A DNA stretch of 64,000 nucleotides from Pistricoccus aurantiacus (GTDB taxonomy: Bacteria > Pseudomonadota > Gammaproteobacteria > Pseudomonadales > Halomonadaceae): assembly GCF_042682565.1 (NCBI RefSeq), contig NZ_JBHUIC010000001.1; one strand, written 5' to 3'. The notes below the pieces were generated by a model, which saw nothing but the letters and a program-made list of their open reading frames with translations, made no database searches and had not been told where the DNA came from. How positions within the stretch are numbered: the first letter of the stretch is position 1; the number at the start of each line of letters is the position of its first letter. A program made the position numbers and the translations under genes. Shown here piece after piece: positions 28,319 through 37,260 of this stretch.

Positions 28319-28631
28319 GATTGCCCTCAGGGTTTTGTCTATCGGAAAGCGTCAGACCTTGCCCGGCACTTTCCAACCAGGCCCGCTTGGCCGATGCGGA
28401 CTGTTTCTTGAGCCAGGCTTCGAGCTTCAGCGCCTCGCTGCGACTGCCGACCGCCTGCTGATGAACCAGGCGCAGCGGCCCCTTGCCTCGCAGCGCCTTG
28501 GCACCGCGTCTGCCGCTGCGATGTTCGATGAGACGCCGTTCGACGTTCGTGGTAATGCCGGTGTAAAGCGCGCCCGCCGCCGTCTCTATCAGATAGAGAG
28601 ACCAGTCCGGCGTCGTTTCAGCGCTGGACAC
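28293..28631 (-). CDS. GIY-YIG domain protein (UPF0213/YhbQ-like)
   Basis: The 112-residue protein is a single GIY-YIG nuclease-like domain, with SLYLIETAAGALYTGITTN at residues 11-29 and the RRLIEH arginine helix. Stand-alone members such as YhbQ have been linked to DNA repair, but the role is unproven. It overlaps rpe by 14 bases and gph by 26, so it is embedded in the operon. It is an addition to the usual rpe-gph-trpE set. Confidence 0.85.
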   Translation of the reverse strand: MSSAETTPDWSLYLIETAAGALYTGITTNVERRLIEHRSGRRGAKALRGKGPLRLVHQQAVGSRSEALKLEAWLKKQSASAKRAWLESAGQGLTLSDRQNPEGNHDNVIKST

Positions 28632-29310
28632 GGGCGAGTTCGTCCCGAAACGCCTGAATCACGGCGTCGTAGTGATGCGGGTCGCTTTCGCTGCGTGCCT
28701 TGAAGATAGCCGAGCCGGCGACGAAGGTATCCGCCCCGGCCTGGGCGATTTCGCGAATGTTGTCCACCTTGACGCCACCGTCGATTTCCAGACGGATATC
28801 GCATCCGCTGGCGTCGATCCGGCGGCGTGCCTCCCGCAGCTTGTCCAGCGTGCCGGGAATGAACGACTGACCGCCGAAGCCCGGATTGACGCTCATCAGC
28901 AGGATCATGTCGAGCTTGTCCATCACATGGTCGAGGTGATTGAGCGGTGTGGCCGGATTGAACACCAGCCCCGCCCGGCAGCCACCGTCCCGGACAAGTT
29001 GCAGGGAGCGGTCGATATGCTCGCTGGCTTCCGGATGGAAAGTGACATAAGTGGCTCCAGCCTCGATGAATGCCTCGATCATGCGATCCACCGGCTTGAC
29101 CATCAGGTGCACGTCGATGGGCGCGCTCACCCCATGATCCCGCAGCGCCCGACACACCATCGGCCCGATAGTCAGGTTGGGCACGTAATGGTTGTCCATC
29201 ACGTCGAAATGCACGATGTCCGCGCCGGATGCGAGCACGTCATCGACTTCCTGACCCAGGCGGGCGAAGTCGGCGGACAGGATCGAGGGAGCGAGCTTGA
29301 AATCGGGCAT
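28618..29310 (-). CDS. rpe: Ribulose-phosphate 3-epimerase
   Basis: Rpe interconverts ribulose-5-phosphate and xylulose-5-phosphate in the pentose phosphate pathway. The 230-residue TIM barrel begins MPDFKLAPSILSADFARLG and has HFDVMDNHYVPN and VNPGFGGQSF, both family signatures. The start at 29310 gives the standard N-terminus; an ATG-less upstream extension is rejected. It heads the operon with the GIY-YIG gene, gph and trpE. Confidence 0.95.
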   Translation of the reverse strand: MPDFKLAPSILSADFARLGQEVDDVLASGADIVHFDVMDNHYVPNLTIGPMVCRALRDHGVSAPIDVHLMVKPVDRMIEAFIEAGATYVTFHPEASEHIDRSLQLVRDGGCRAGLVFNPATPLNHLDHVMDKLDMILLMSVNPGFGGQSFIPGTLDKLREARRRIDASGCDIRLEIDGGVKVDNIREIAQAGADTFVAGSAIFKARSESDPHHYDAVIQAFRDELARVQR

Positions 29311-29494
29311 GAGCGGACCAGTGTTCGGCGGGAAATGAGTTCGCCATTCTAGAACATGGCGCCATAAAAAACAGGCTGGCAAGGCGAAGGACACGATGAC
29401 GTAGCGTTCGCCAAGGAGAGCGGCAAGCGCTGTTACAAGTGACTATCATGATCTGGCAGGCGTCAATAAACATAAATCGATAGAGGCATGGACG

Positions 29495-31216
29495 ATGATA
29501 TTTCCAAGTAGACGATTACTCGCTCTTGTCGCGATATGCGGACTGAACATCTCGCTGACGAACGCCCAGGAGGCCATTCTCGAAGGCGAGCGCTTTCATC
29601 CGGAACTCGGTACCAGCGGCATGGTGGCCACCAGTCATTTCCTGGCGTCCCAGGTGGCGCATGACACCTTGGCCCAAGGCGGCAACGCGGTGGATGCGGC
29701 GGTGACCGCAGGCTTCGCTCTCGCCGTGACCCAGCCCCGCTCCGGCAATATCGGCGGCGGCGGTTTCATGCTCATTTCGGACGAGAACACCGGTGAGGTG
29801 GTGGCTATCGACTACCGCGAGGAAGCCCCGTCCGCCGCGTATGAAACCATGTTCCAGGACGAGAATGGCGAGGCGGTGGCGGAGCTTTCCCGCTATACCC
29901 ACAACGCCTCCGGCGTGCCCGGCACCGTGGCGGGACTGGCCATGGCGTTGGAGCAATACGGCACCCTGAGCCTCTCGGAAGCCTTGGCGCCGGCGATCGA
30001 ACTGGCGAAAGAGGGCTTCGTGCTGCCGCCGCGTTTCGTCGAGGGCATTCGCGATATCCGCAATCGCCTGGAACCCTGGGAAGCCTCCCGCAAGAAGTTC
30101 TTCAAGGAAGATGGCAGCCTCTATCAGGCCGGCGAGACCTTCAAGCAGCCGGATCTGGCGGCAACATTGCAGCGTATCGCCGATCAGGGGCCGCGGGAGT
30201 TCTACGAGGGCGAGACTGCTGACTTGATCGTCGCGGAAATGGAAAAACACGGCGGCATGATGACCGCGGAGGATCTCGCCAGCTACCAGCCTATCATTCG
30301 TGAACCCAGCCACGGCAGTTATCGCGGCCATGAGATCTACGCCATGAGCCCACCCTCTTCCGGTGGCGCCCATATCGTGCAGATGCTCAATATTCTCGAG
30401 GGTTACGATATCAACGAGATGGGCTTCAATTCCGCCGCCACCATCCATGTCATGGCGGAAGCCATGAAACGTGCCTACGCGGATCGCTCCGAGTACCTGG
30501 GGGATACGGATTTCATTAGCGTGCCTCTGGACGGCATCACTTCCGAGGGCTATGCAGACGAACTGCGCGGCCAGATCGACATGGACAAGGCCACACCCAG
30601 CGAAACCATCGCCCCGGGCAACCCTCTGCCCTACGAGTCCAACGAGACCACCCACTTCTCCATCGCCGACAGTAACGGCCTGGCGGTTTCCAATACCTAT
30701 ACCATCAATTTCAGCTACGGCTCCGGCATCGTGGTGGAAGGGGCGGGCTTTCTGCTCAACAACGAGATGGACGATTTCTCCGCCAAGCCCGGAGTGCCCA
30801 ACGCCTATGGCCTGATCGGCGGCGAGGCCAACAAGATCGAGCCCGGCAAGCGCATGCTCTCCTCCATGACCCCGACCATTGTCAAGAAGGACGGCAAGAA
30901 CTACCTGGTGACCGGCAGCCCCGGGGGCTCGCGGATTATCACCACCACTTTGCAGGTGCTGATGAACGTGATCGATCACAAGATGAATATTCAGACCGCG
31001 GTCAGCGTGCCTCGCATTCATCATCAGTGGCTGCCGGACGAGATTCGTGTCGAGCAGGGCATCAGCCCGGATACCATCGAGCTGCTGGAGGAAAAGGGCC
31101 ACAAGGTGAGTCAGCAGGAAGCCATGGGCGCCGCCCAGTCGCTGCTGATCGACGAGGGCATGTATTTCGGCGGCGCGGACCCGCGGCGATCCACTTCTTC
31201 CGCCATGGGACTTTGA
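29495..31216 (+). CDS. ggt: Gamma-glutamyltranspeptidase
   Basis: Ggt is a periplasmic self-cleaving hydrolase of glutathione and gamma-glutamyl compounds. The 573-residue precursor has a signal peptide (about residues 1-24, ending TNAQ). The processing site is NETTHFS, with T385 as the expected N-terminal nucleophile of the small subunit. The GGxGGF motif and the PGGSRI segment are also present. The ATG at 29495 has GAGG 10 bases upstream. It sits directly before the sulfate importer, which fits a role in recovering cysteine sulfur, though a separate promoter follows it. Confidence 0.93.
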   Translation: MIFPSRRLLALVAICGLNISLTNAQEAILEGERFHPELGTSGMVATSHFLASQVAHDTLAQGGNAVDAAVTAGFALAVTQPRSGNIGGGGFMLISDENTGEVVAIDYREEAPSAAYETMFQDENGEAVAELSRYTHNASGVPGTVAGLAMALEQYGTLSLSEALAPAIELAKEGFVLPPRFVEGIRDIRNRLEPWEASRKKFFKEDGSLYQAGETFKQPDLAATLQRIADQGPREFYEGETADLIVAEMEKHGGMMTAEDLASYQPIIREPSHGSYRGHEIYAMSPPSSGGAHIVQMLNILEGYDINEMGFNSAATIHVMAEAMKRAYADRSEYLGDTDFISVPLDGITSEGYADELRGQIDMDKATPSETIAPGNPLPYESNETTHFSIADSNGLAVSNTYTINFSYGSGIVVEGAGFLLNNEMDDFSAKPGVPNAYGLIGGEANKIEPGKRMLSSMTPTIVKKDGKNYLVTGSPGGSRIITTTLQVLMNVIDHKMNIQTAVSVPRIHHQWLPDEIRVEQGISPDTIELLEEKGHKVSQQEAMGAAQSLLIDEGMYFGGADPRRSTSSAMGL

Positions 31217-31243
31217 AACTCACCATCTCTCATTCCCACTTTT

Positions 31244-31263
31244 ACCCCGGCGCCGGCCGGGGT
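31244..31263 (+). terminator. GC-rich hairpin after ggt
   Basis: ACCCCGGC and GCCGGGGT-like arms make a strong hairpin 28 bases after the ggt stop, followed by TCTGATTTGTGG, which is only modestly T-rich. It probably ends ggt transcription. Confidence 0.45.
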
Positions 31264-31319
31264 TCTGATTTGTGGTTCAGGTTGTGCCGGTTGGGCACAT
31301 GTTGTTTCCCTATCAAGCA

Positions 31320-31361
31320 TATTCATAAAAAGAATAAAAAATCCTATTTTCATTCCATAAT
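31320..31361 (+). promoter_or_regulatory. Promoter region of the sulfate importer, possible CysB site
   Basis: CATAAT (31356-31361) is a good -10 box with no matching -35. Upstream is an A/T-rich block with GAATAAAAAA (31332-31341) and ATTCC (31352-31356). A poor -35 with an A/T-rich activator site fits a CysB-dependent promoter, but binding is inferred. Confidence 0.45.
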
Positions 31362-31407
31362 GACTGCTTTAGTCTTTGAACATCGCTTTTTCCCGACTGG
31401 AGTCGTC

Positions 31408-32421
31408 ATGTCTTTTCTTACCCTACGCGCTGGCGTCGCTGCCACCGCCCTGACCGCGAGCCTGGGGCTTGCCGCGCCGGCCCTGGCGGCGGATCGCGAG
31501 CTGCTGAACTCCTCCTACGATATCGCCCGGGAGCTGTTTGCCACCATCAACCCGGAATTCATCGACTGGTGGCAGGAGCAGCAGGACGAAAGCGTCGACG
31601 TCAAACAGTCCCACGGCGGTTCCTCCAAGCAGGCCCGAGCCATCCTTCAGGGGCTCAAGGCGGACGTGGTGACCTTCAATCAGGTCACCGACGTCGACGT
31701 GCTGGCGGATGCGGGCCTGGTGGCGGAAGACTGGCAGCAGCAGTTCCCCAACAACGCCTCGCCCTATTACTCCACCACCGCCTTCCTGGTGCGGGAGGGC
31801 AACCCCAATGACATCGAAAGTTGGGACGATCTGATCGAGGACGATGTGGAGATCGTTTTCCCCAACCCCAAGACCTCCGGCAACGGCCGTTACACCTACC
31901 TGGCCGCCTGGGGCTACGCGGATCGGAAATTTGACGGCGATGAAGAGAAGATTCGCGAGTTCATGAAGCAGTTTCTGAATAACGTCAAGGTCTTCGATAC
32001 CGGCGGCCGGGGCGCCACCACCACCTTCGTCGAGCGCAATATCGGCGACGTGCTGATCAGCTTCGAGTCCGAGGTCAACAACATTCGCAAGGAATACGGC
32101 GAGGACGACTACGACGTGGTGGTGCCGCCGGTGAGCATCCTGGCGGAATTCCCGGTAGCGGTGGTCGAGCAATACGCGGAGCGCAACGACAACCTGGACC
32201 TGGCCAAGGGCTACCTGGACTACCTGTATACGGAAGACGCCCAGCGCCTGCTGGCGGGCTTCAACTACCGGGTCAACGACGAGACCGTGCAGCAGGAGTT
32301 CGCGGATCAGTTTCCAAAAACCGAGCTGCTGCGGGTCGAGGACGTCTTCGGGGGCTGGAACGAGGTGATGGATCAGCACTTCGCCGGCGGCGGCATCCTG
32401 GATCAGTTGCAGCGTCGATAA
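31408..32421 (+). CDS. sbp: Periplasmic sulfate-binding protein
   Basis: This protein captures sulfate (or thiosulfate) for the CysTWA importer. The 337-residue product has a signal peptide (about residues 1-26, ending ALAA) and the family motifs SYDIARE and SHGGSSKQARA. GGAG lies 5 bases before the ATG. The cysT gene begins one base after its stop, so all four importer genes form one operon. Whether it prefers sulfate (Sbp) or thiosulfate (CysP) cannot be told from sequence alone. Confidence 0.92.
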   Translation: MSFLTLRAGVAATALTASLGLAAPALAADRELLNSSYDIARELFATINPEFIDWWQEQQDESVDVKQSHGGSSKQARAILQGLKADVVTFNQVTDVDVLADAGLVAEDWQQQFPNNASPYYSTTAFLVREGNPNDIESWDDLIEDDVEIVFPNPKTSGNGRYTYLAAWGYADRKFDGDEEKIREFMKQFLNNVKVFDTGGRGATTTFVERNIGDVLISFESEVNNIRKEYGEDDYDVVVPPVSILAEFPVAVVEQYAERNDNLDLAKGYLDYLYTEDAQRLLAGFNYRVNDETVQQEFADQFPKTELLRVEDVFGGWNEVMDQHFAGGGILDQLQRR

Positions 32422-32422
32422 G

Positions 32423-33280
32423 ATGAGTAGTACGACTCTGTTTGCCAGGGCGGCGTCCAAGAGAGTGCTGCCCGGGTTCGGCCTTTCCCTGGGCGTCGTG
32501 CTGCTGTACGTGTCGCTGATCCTGCTGCTGCCCATGACCAGCTTGATCGGCGAGCTTTCCCAGCTGAGCCTGGCGGAGTACTGGGCGATCATCAGCGAGG
32601 AGCGGGTGGTGGCGAGCTATACCATCACCATCCTGGCGGCGGCGATCGCCGCCATCGTCAACGCCGTATTCGGCCTGCTGATGGCCTGGGTGCTGGTGCG
32701 CTACGACTTTCCGGGCAAGCGCCTGCTGGACGCGCTGATGGATCTGCCTTTCGCCCTGCCCACGGCGGTGGCGGGCATCACCCTGGCAACCATGTATTCC
32801 AGCAGCGGCTTTATGGGCCGACTATTGGCGCCATTAGGAATTGAAGTGGCGTACACCTGGGTGGGTATTGCCCTTGCCATGGCCTTCACCAGTATTCCCT
32901 TCGTGGTGCGCACGGTACAGCCGGTGCTCGAGGATCTGCCGGTGGAGATCGACGAAGCGGCGCTGACCCTGGGCGCCAGTGACGGGCTGGCGTTTCGCCG
33001 AGTGATCCTGCCGCTTCTGTGGCCGGCGCTGGTCACCGGCACCGGTCTTGCCTTCGTTCGCTCTCTGGGAGAGTTCGGCGCGGTGATCTTCATTGCCGGC
33101 AACATGCCTTATGAGACGGAAATCACCTCATTGATGATCTTCGTCAAACTGCAGGAATACGACTATGCCGGCGCCTCCGCCATCGCTTCCGTGGTGCTGG
33201 CGGTATCGCTGCTGCTGCTGCTGGCGCTGAATCTCTGGCAGGGCCATTTCGTCAAACGGCTACACGGAGGCAAGGGCTGA
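32423..33280 (+). CDS. cysT: Sulfate ABC transporter permease CysT
   Basis: This is one of two membrane permeases of the sulfate importer. The 285-residue protein has about six membrane segments and the EAA loop (EAALTLGASDGLAFRRV) that contacts CysA. It starts one base after sbp, and its stop overlaps the cysW start. CysU is the alternative name. Confidence 0.93.
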   Translation: MSSTTLFARAASKRVLPGFGLSLGVVLLYVSLILLLPMTSLIGELSQLSLAEYWAIISEERVVASYTITILAAAIAAIVNAVFGLLMAWVLVRYDFPGKRLLDALMDLPFALPTAVAGITLATMYSSSGFMGRLLAPLGIEVAYTWVGIALAMAFTSIPFVVRTVQPVLEDLPVEIDEAALTLGASDGLAFRRVILPLLWPALVTGTGLAFVRSLGEFGAVIFIAGNMPYETEITSLMIFVKLQEYDYAGASAIASVVLAVSLLLLLALNLWQGHFVKRLHGGKG

Positions 33281-34107
33281 TGCAACGTATCGGCGATAAA
33301 CCCACCACGCGCCGCTGGCTGATTGGTGCGGGCGTGGCACTGTCCTTGCTGTTTCTGCTGCTGCCTCTGGTGGCGATCTTCGCTCAGGCCTTCGCCGAAG
33401 GCATCGGCCTTTTCTGGGAAAACCTCAGCGACGAATACACCCTGGCGGCCATTGGTCTGACCCTGTTCATCGCGGTGCTGACCATCCCGATCAATCTGGT
33501 TTTTGGCGTGTTCCTGGCCTGGCTGGTGACTCGCTTCGAGTTTCCCGGGCGGCGTCTGCTGCAGACCCTGATCGATATTCCCTTCGCCGTCTCGCCGGTG
33601 GTGGCGGGACTGGTCTATCTGCTTTTATACGGGCGCACCGGCTGGATCGGCAGCTGGCTGGACGGTCACGATATCCAGCTGATGTTTGCCTGGCCGGGCA
33701 TACTGCTGGTCACCCTTTTCGTTACCTGCCCCTTCGTTGCCCGAGAGCTGATTCCCTTGATGCAGGCCCAGGGCGCTCGTGAAGAGGAAGCGGCGGTAAC
33801 CCTCGGCGCCTCCGGCTTCACGATCTTTCGTCGCGTCACCTTGCCCAATATCAAATGGGCACTCTTGTATGGTGTGATTCTCACCAATGCCCGGGCGGTA
33901 GGGGAATTCGGCGCGGTCTCCGTGGTCTCCGGTTCGATTCGCGGCGAAACCAATACCCTGCCGCTGCACGTCGAGCTGCTGTACCAGGACTACAACACCG
34001 TCGGCGCTTTCACCGCCGCCGCCCTGCTGGCCCTGATTGCCCTGTTCACCCTGGTCGCCAAGGCCGGCCTGGAATGGCGCGCCGCGCGCCGGGAGGAATT
34101 CCGATGA
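33280..34107 (+). CDS. cysW: Sulfate ABC transporter permease CysW
   Basis: This second permease of the importer pairs with CysT. The 275-residue protein has about six membrane segments and an EAA loop (EAAVTLGASGFTIFRRV). Its ATG touches the cysT stop, and its TGA overlaps the cysA ATG as ATGA. Confidence 0.93.
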   Translation: MQRIGDKPTTRRWLIGAGVALSLLFLLLPLVAIFAQAFAEGIGLFWENLSDEYTLAAIGLTLFIAVLTIPINLVFGVFLAWLVTRFEFPGRRLLQTLIDIPFAVSPVVAGLVYLLLYGRTGWIGSWLDGHDIQLMFAWPGILLVTLFVTCPFVARELIPLMQAQGAREEEAAVTLGASGFTIFRRVTLPNIKWALLYGVILTNARAVGEFGAVSVVSGSIRGETNTLPLHVELLYQDYNTVGAFTAAALLALIALFTLVAKAGLEWRAARREEFR

Positions 34108-35213
34108 GCATTCGCTTGACCAACATTTCCAAGACCTTCGGCAGGACCACCGCGCTTCATCCCCTGGACCTGGATATCGCCGAAGGCGAACTGGTGGGAC
34201 TGCTCGGCCCCTCCGGCTCCGGCAAGACCACGCTGTTGCGCATCATCGCCGGCCTGGAGCAGGCGGATCGCGGCGCTCAGGCGGGGCGTATCCACGCCGG
34301 ACGTATCCAGTTCGGCGAACGGGACGTGACCGACGTCCATGTACGGGACCGGCGCATCGGCTTCGTGTTCCAGCACTACGCGCTGTTTCGCCATATGAGC
34401 GTATTCGACAACGTGGCCTTCGGCCTGACCGCCCTGCCCCGGCGGGAGCGCCCTTCGAGCGGCGAGATTCGCGCTCGGGTCCATCGTCTGCTTGAGATGG
34501 TGCAGCTGGAAACTTTTGCCAACCGCTACCCGGCGCAGCTTTCTGGCGGTCAGCAGCAGCGGGTTTCTTTGGCCCGTGCCCTGGCACTGAAGCCGGACGT
34601 ACTGCTGCTCGACGAACCCTTCGGCGCGCTGGATGCCAAGGTGCGCCAGGAGCTACGCCGCTGGCTGCGTCATCTTCATGACGAACTGGGCTTTACCAGC
34701 GTCTTCGTGACCCACGATCAGGAAGAAGCGCTGGAGCTTTCCGATCGAGTGGTGGTGATGAGCAACGGCCGAATCGAGCAGATCGACGAGCCGGATACCC
34801 TCTATCGCGCTCCGGCCAACCGTTTCGTGTTCGAGTTCCTGGGGGACGTCAATCGGCTGGAGGGCGAAGTGCGCAACGGTATCCTGACCTGCGGCGACGC
34901 CCGGCTCGCGGTGGATCTGCCGAACGGCCACCAGGAACTGCTGATGCGCCCCCACGAGTTGAGGTTGACCATCAAACCCAGCGAAACCACCCATCTACCG
35001 GCCATGGTCACCGCTATCGCCCCGGTAGGGGCGGAAATCCGCGTCGAACTGGAAGCGGACTGGCTCCCGTCACCCTGGCTTGCCACCCTGCGCCACGCGG
35101 ATTTCGAGCGCCTGGCTATTCGCCGCGGCCAGCGGCTATATATCGAACTACGCCGCTGGCATCGTTTCGACAAGGATCCGGCCAGTCATGCCGGTTTCGC
35201 CTTGGCTTCCTGA
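34104..35213 (+). CDS. cysA: Sulfate ABC transporter ATPase CysA
   Basis: CysA is the ATP-hydrolysing subunit of the sulfate importer. The 369-residue protein has Walker A GPSGSGKT (residues 35-42), the signature SGGQQQR, Walker B VLLLDEP and a C-terminal regulatory TOBE-like domain from about 240. GGAGG lies 7 bases before the ATG, within cysW. It is the last gene of sbp-cysTWA. Confidence 0.95.
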   Translation: MSIRLTNISKTFGRTTALHPLDLDIAEGELVGLLGPSGSGKTTLLRIIAGLEQADRGAQAGRIHAGRIQFGERDVTDVHVRDRRIGFVFQHYALFRHMSVFDNVAFGLTALPRRERPSSGEIRARVHRLLEMVQLETFANRYPAQLSGGQQQRVSLARALALKPDVLLLDEPFGALDAKVRQELRRWLRHLHDELGFTSVFVTHDQEEALELSDRVVVMSNGRIEQIDEPDTLYRAPANRFVFEFLGDVNRLEGEVRNGILTCGDARLAVDLPNGHQELLMRPHELRLTIKPSETTHLPAMVTAIAPVGAEIRVELEADWLPSPWLATLRHADFERLAIRRGQRLYIELRRWHRFDKDPASHAGFALAS

Positions 35214-35225
35214 AGGGAGCCATCT

Positions 35226-35253
35226 TTGTTGTCTTCAGGTAAGGGCTTATACT
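35226..35253 (+). promoter_or_regulatory. Promoter of the YajG-like lipoprotein gene
   Basis: TTGTTG (35226-35231), a 16-base spacer and TATACT (35248-35253) give a start near 35260, about 25 bases before the ATG. Confidence 0.65.
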
Positions 35254-35285
35254 GCTTTTTGTTATTTCCCGAGCCTGGAGTCATG

Positions 35286-35876
35286 ATGAATCCCTTGCGC
35301 CGTTTGAAAACTGCACTGCTGTTGGCAGCCATGGTGTTTATTGCCGGCTGCGCCAGCCCTCACTATCTGCAGCCCAATCCTAAGCTGAGCGCGGAATTGC
35401 CCCCCAGCGGCAGCGGCCAACAGGTCACCCTCAACGTGCTGGACGAGCGGGAAAGCGAAGTGCTGGGCACCCGCACCGGCTCTGCCATGTCCACCGCCAC
35501 CATTACCGTGAATGCCCATGAAGTGGTGCCCAAGCTGAAGACCCAGGCGGAGCGAGCGCTGCGGGAAATGGGCTTCACGCCGACGGATCAGGCCGCCCCG
35601 AATCGGCCCAGCCTTACTCTGTCGCTGGCAAAGCTTGGCTACGAGCGCGGTGAAACCAAGCCACTGATCGACGAAGCCAGACTGGAAGCCATTCTCCAGG
35701 CGGTGGTCATCAACGGCAACACCAAATATACCGGCCGCTATACTTCCCGGCATACCCAAGGCTATGCGATTCGCCCCAGTCTTGAAGCCAACACCCGCAT
35801 GGTCAACGATATGCTCAGCGATGCCCTGAACCGCACCTTCAGCGATCCGAAAATCGGCAGCATACTCGCCAGGTAA
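35286..35876 (+). CDS. yajG: YajG-family lipoprotein
   Basis: The 196-residue protein has a lipoprotein signal with lipobox IAGC (cysteine near residue 21), so it is expected to be anchored in the outer membrane. The remainder matches the YajG family, whose function is unknown. The ATG at 35286 has GGAG 5 bases upstream; the ATG at 35283 is too close to it. It converges with tpm across 32 bases. Confidence 0.8.
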   Translation: MNPLRRLKTALLLAAMVFIAGCASPHYLQPNPKLSAELPPSGSGQQVTLNVLDERESEVLGTRTGSAMSTATITVNAHEVVPKLKTQAERALREMGFTPTDQAAPNRPSLTLSLAKLGYERGETKPLIDEARLEAILQAVVINGNTKYTGRYTSRHTQGYAIRPSLEANTRMVNDMLSDALNRTFSDPKIGSILAR

Positions 35877-35908
35877 GACCTTCCCGAAAGACCGGCCCCC
35901 AAACCTTC

Positions 35909-36541
35909 TCAGGCAACGGGGCCGCGTCGCGTCAAAGCCCAGACGCTTTCCTGCCAGCCTCTGCCATCCGTTTTACCGTCCTCGAGGTGGGTCAGCTCGA
36001 AATTGGGCGTAAAGAGTTTTTCCACTTCCTCATGTCCGACGCTGTAGGGTGGCCCTTTGGCATTCGGCCGCGTCAGACTGATCAGAAGACCCTTCGATCC
36101 TGGCGGAATCAGCTGGGCCAGATGGAAGGCATAGCGTTGCCGAGTTGGCTGGGGCAGGGCAATCAACGCCGCCCGATCATAGAAAGCGCCGATTTCCGCC
36201 GCATGGGCGATATGGAAGTGAAAGAAATCGCCGCACCACAGTTCCACGTTGCCTTGGCGCCAGATAGGAAAATCACCTTGCCGATAGCGCAGGGCGTCGC
36301 CCTGGCCTTCCGCGACGAACTGCTCGATAGCCGCCTCGGCGAGTTCGATACCCAGCACCGGATGGCCCTGCCCGGCCAGCCAGCGCATGTCGAGACTCTT
36401 GCCGCACAATGGCACCAGTATCTTGCTACCCTGATTCTGCAGATCCGGCCAATAGCGCTCCAGCGCCGGATGCACCGCATCCCGATGAAACGCGATGCGC
36501 CCGTCTCGCCAGCGCTCAAGCCATTCGTTAGTCATCTCCAT
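35909..36541 (-). CDS. tpm: Thiopurine S-methyltransferase
   Basis: This SAM-dependent methyltransferase acts on thiopurines and, in Pseudomonas, on selenium and tellurium compounds. The 210-residue protein has the family opening (NEWLERWRDGRIAFH) and the SAM-binding VPLCGKSLD motif. The start may be ATG 36541 or the ATG two codons later. It is a single gene, with 160 bases free of genes upstream; nothing notable was seen there. Confidence 0.9.
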   Translation of the reverse strand: MEMTNEWLERWRDGRIAFHRDAVHPALERYWPDLQNQGSKILVPLCGKSLDMRWLAGQGHPVLGIELAEAAIEQFVAEGQGDALRYRQGDFPIWRQGNVELWCGDFFHFHIAHAAEIGAFYDRAALIALPQPTRQRYAFHLAQLIPPGSKGLLISLTRPNAKGPPYSVGHEEVEKLFTPNFELTHLEDGKTDGRGWQESVWALTRRGPVA

Positions 36542-36702
36542 CCCCTTTCCCGAGAAACCCCTGCCAGCTTGAGTTCGGCCTCATCCACACTTTCTGTGGA
36601 TAAGTCTTGGGAAAAATCCCCTCGAACATTTCACGAGCGCCATCACCGGCGGCGATCTCTTGGATTGATCAATTATTGAGCAGCCCTGTTCGAACCTTCA
36701 AG

Positions 36703-37032
36703 TCAGTCGTTTCCTCTGGGCGGCAACCCCGGGGCTCGAGGAAATTCCGATATATTGCCCACCGCCTTGACCGCCTTGGGGGTACCTTCCCGCTCGACTT
36801 CATCGATGCGAACGATAGCGTTGAGCGGCAGATAGCTACGGCTTACGCCTTCGAAGGTACGCCGCAGCTTGTCCGTGGAAGGGTCGACCACTACCCGGGA
36901 AACATCGTTGAAGACGAAGGACTCGATCTCGATGAAACCCCAAAGGTCGCTTTGAAAAATCTCTTGTGCGTAGAGCTCCCAGATTTCGCCCTGATGCTGA
37001 AAGATCACGCGATAGATCGGCTTGGACGCCAT
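36703..37032 (-). CDS. DUF1820 family protein
   Basis: The 109-residue soluble protein begins MASKPIYRVIFQHQGEIW, the usual start of DUF1820 proteins, which are small and uncharacterised in gammaproteobacteria. The ATG at 37032 has GAGG 5 bases upstream; a longer frame to 37104 lacks this. It is divergent from miaB, a common neighbour. No function can be assigned. Confidence 0.8.
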   Translation of the reverse strand: MASKPIYRVIFQHQGEIWELYAQEIFQSDLWGFIEIESFVFNDVSRVVVDPSTDKLRRTFEGVSRSYLPLNAIVRIDEVEREGTPKAVKAVGNISEFPRAPGLPPRGND

Positions 37033-37146
37033 TACCGCCTCTTGTATCAGAAAACTTGGACGGCAGCCGGATCGCTGCCCCGTTGAAGCCTGCAAGATTA
37101 GCATAGCCGTACTTGCCGCGACCTAGCCGTTGCCCGAACGCTTGCG

Positions 37147-37152
37147 TATAAT
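37147..37152 (+). promoter_or_regulatory. -10 box TATAAT before miaB
   Basis: A perfect TATAAT; the matching -35 at 17 bases is TAGCCG, a weak fit. The transcript would have a leader of about 100 bases before miaB. Confidence 0.5.
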
Positions 37153-37260
37153 TATCGCCATCTTATGGCCGGCGCGACAAAACGCATCGCCCCACTGGCC
37201 AATCACTCCGTTACTCTTAGCGGTTATCCCCATATTCAGGTCTCCGCGACTCCAAGCCTT

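Noticed and set aside
29516..31102. 528-codon open frame opposite ggt
   Set aside because: It lies wholly antisense to a gene with clear Ggt motifs; its His/Gly/Val-rich composition is that of a shadow frame.
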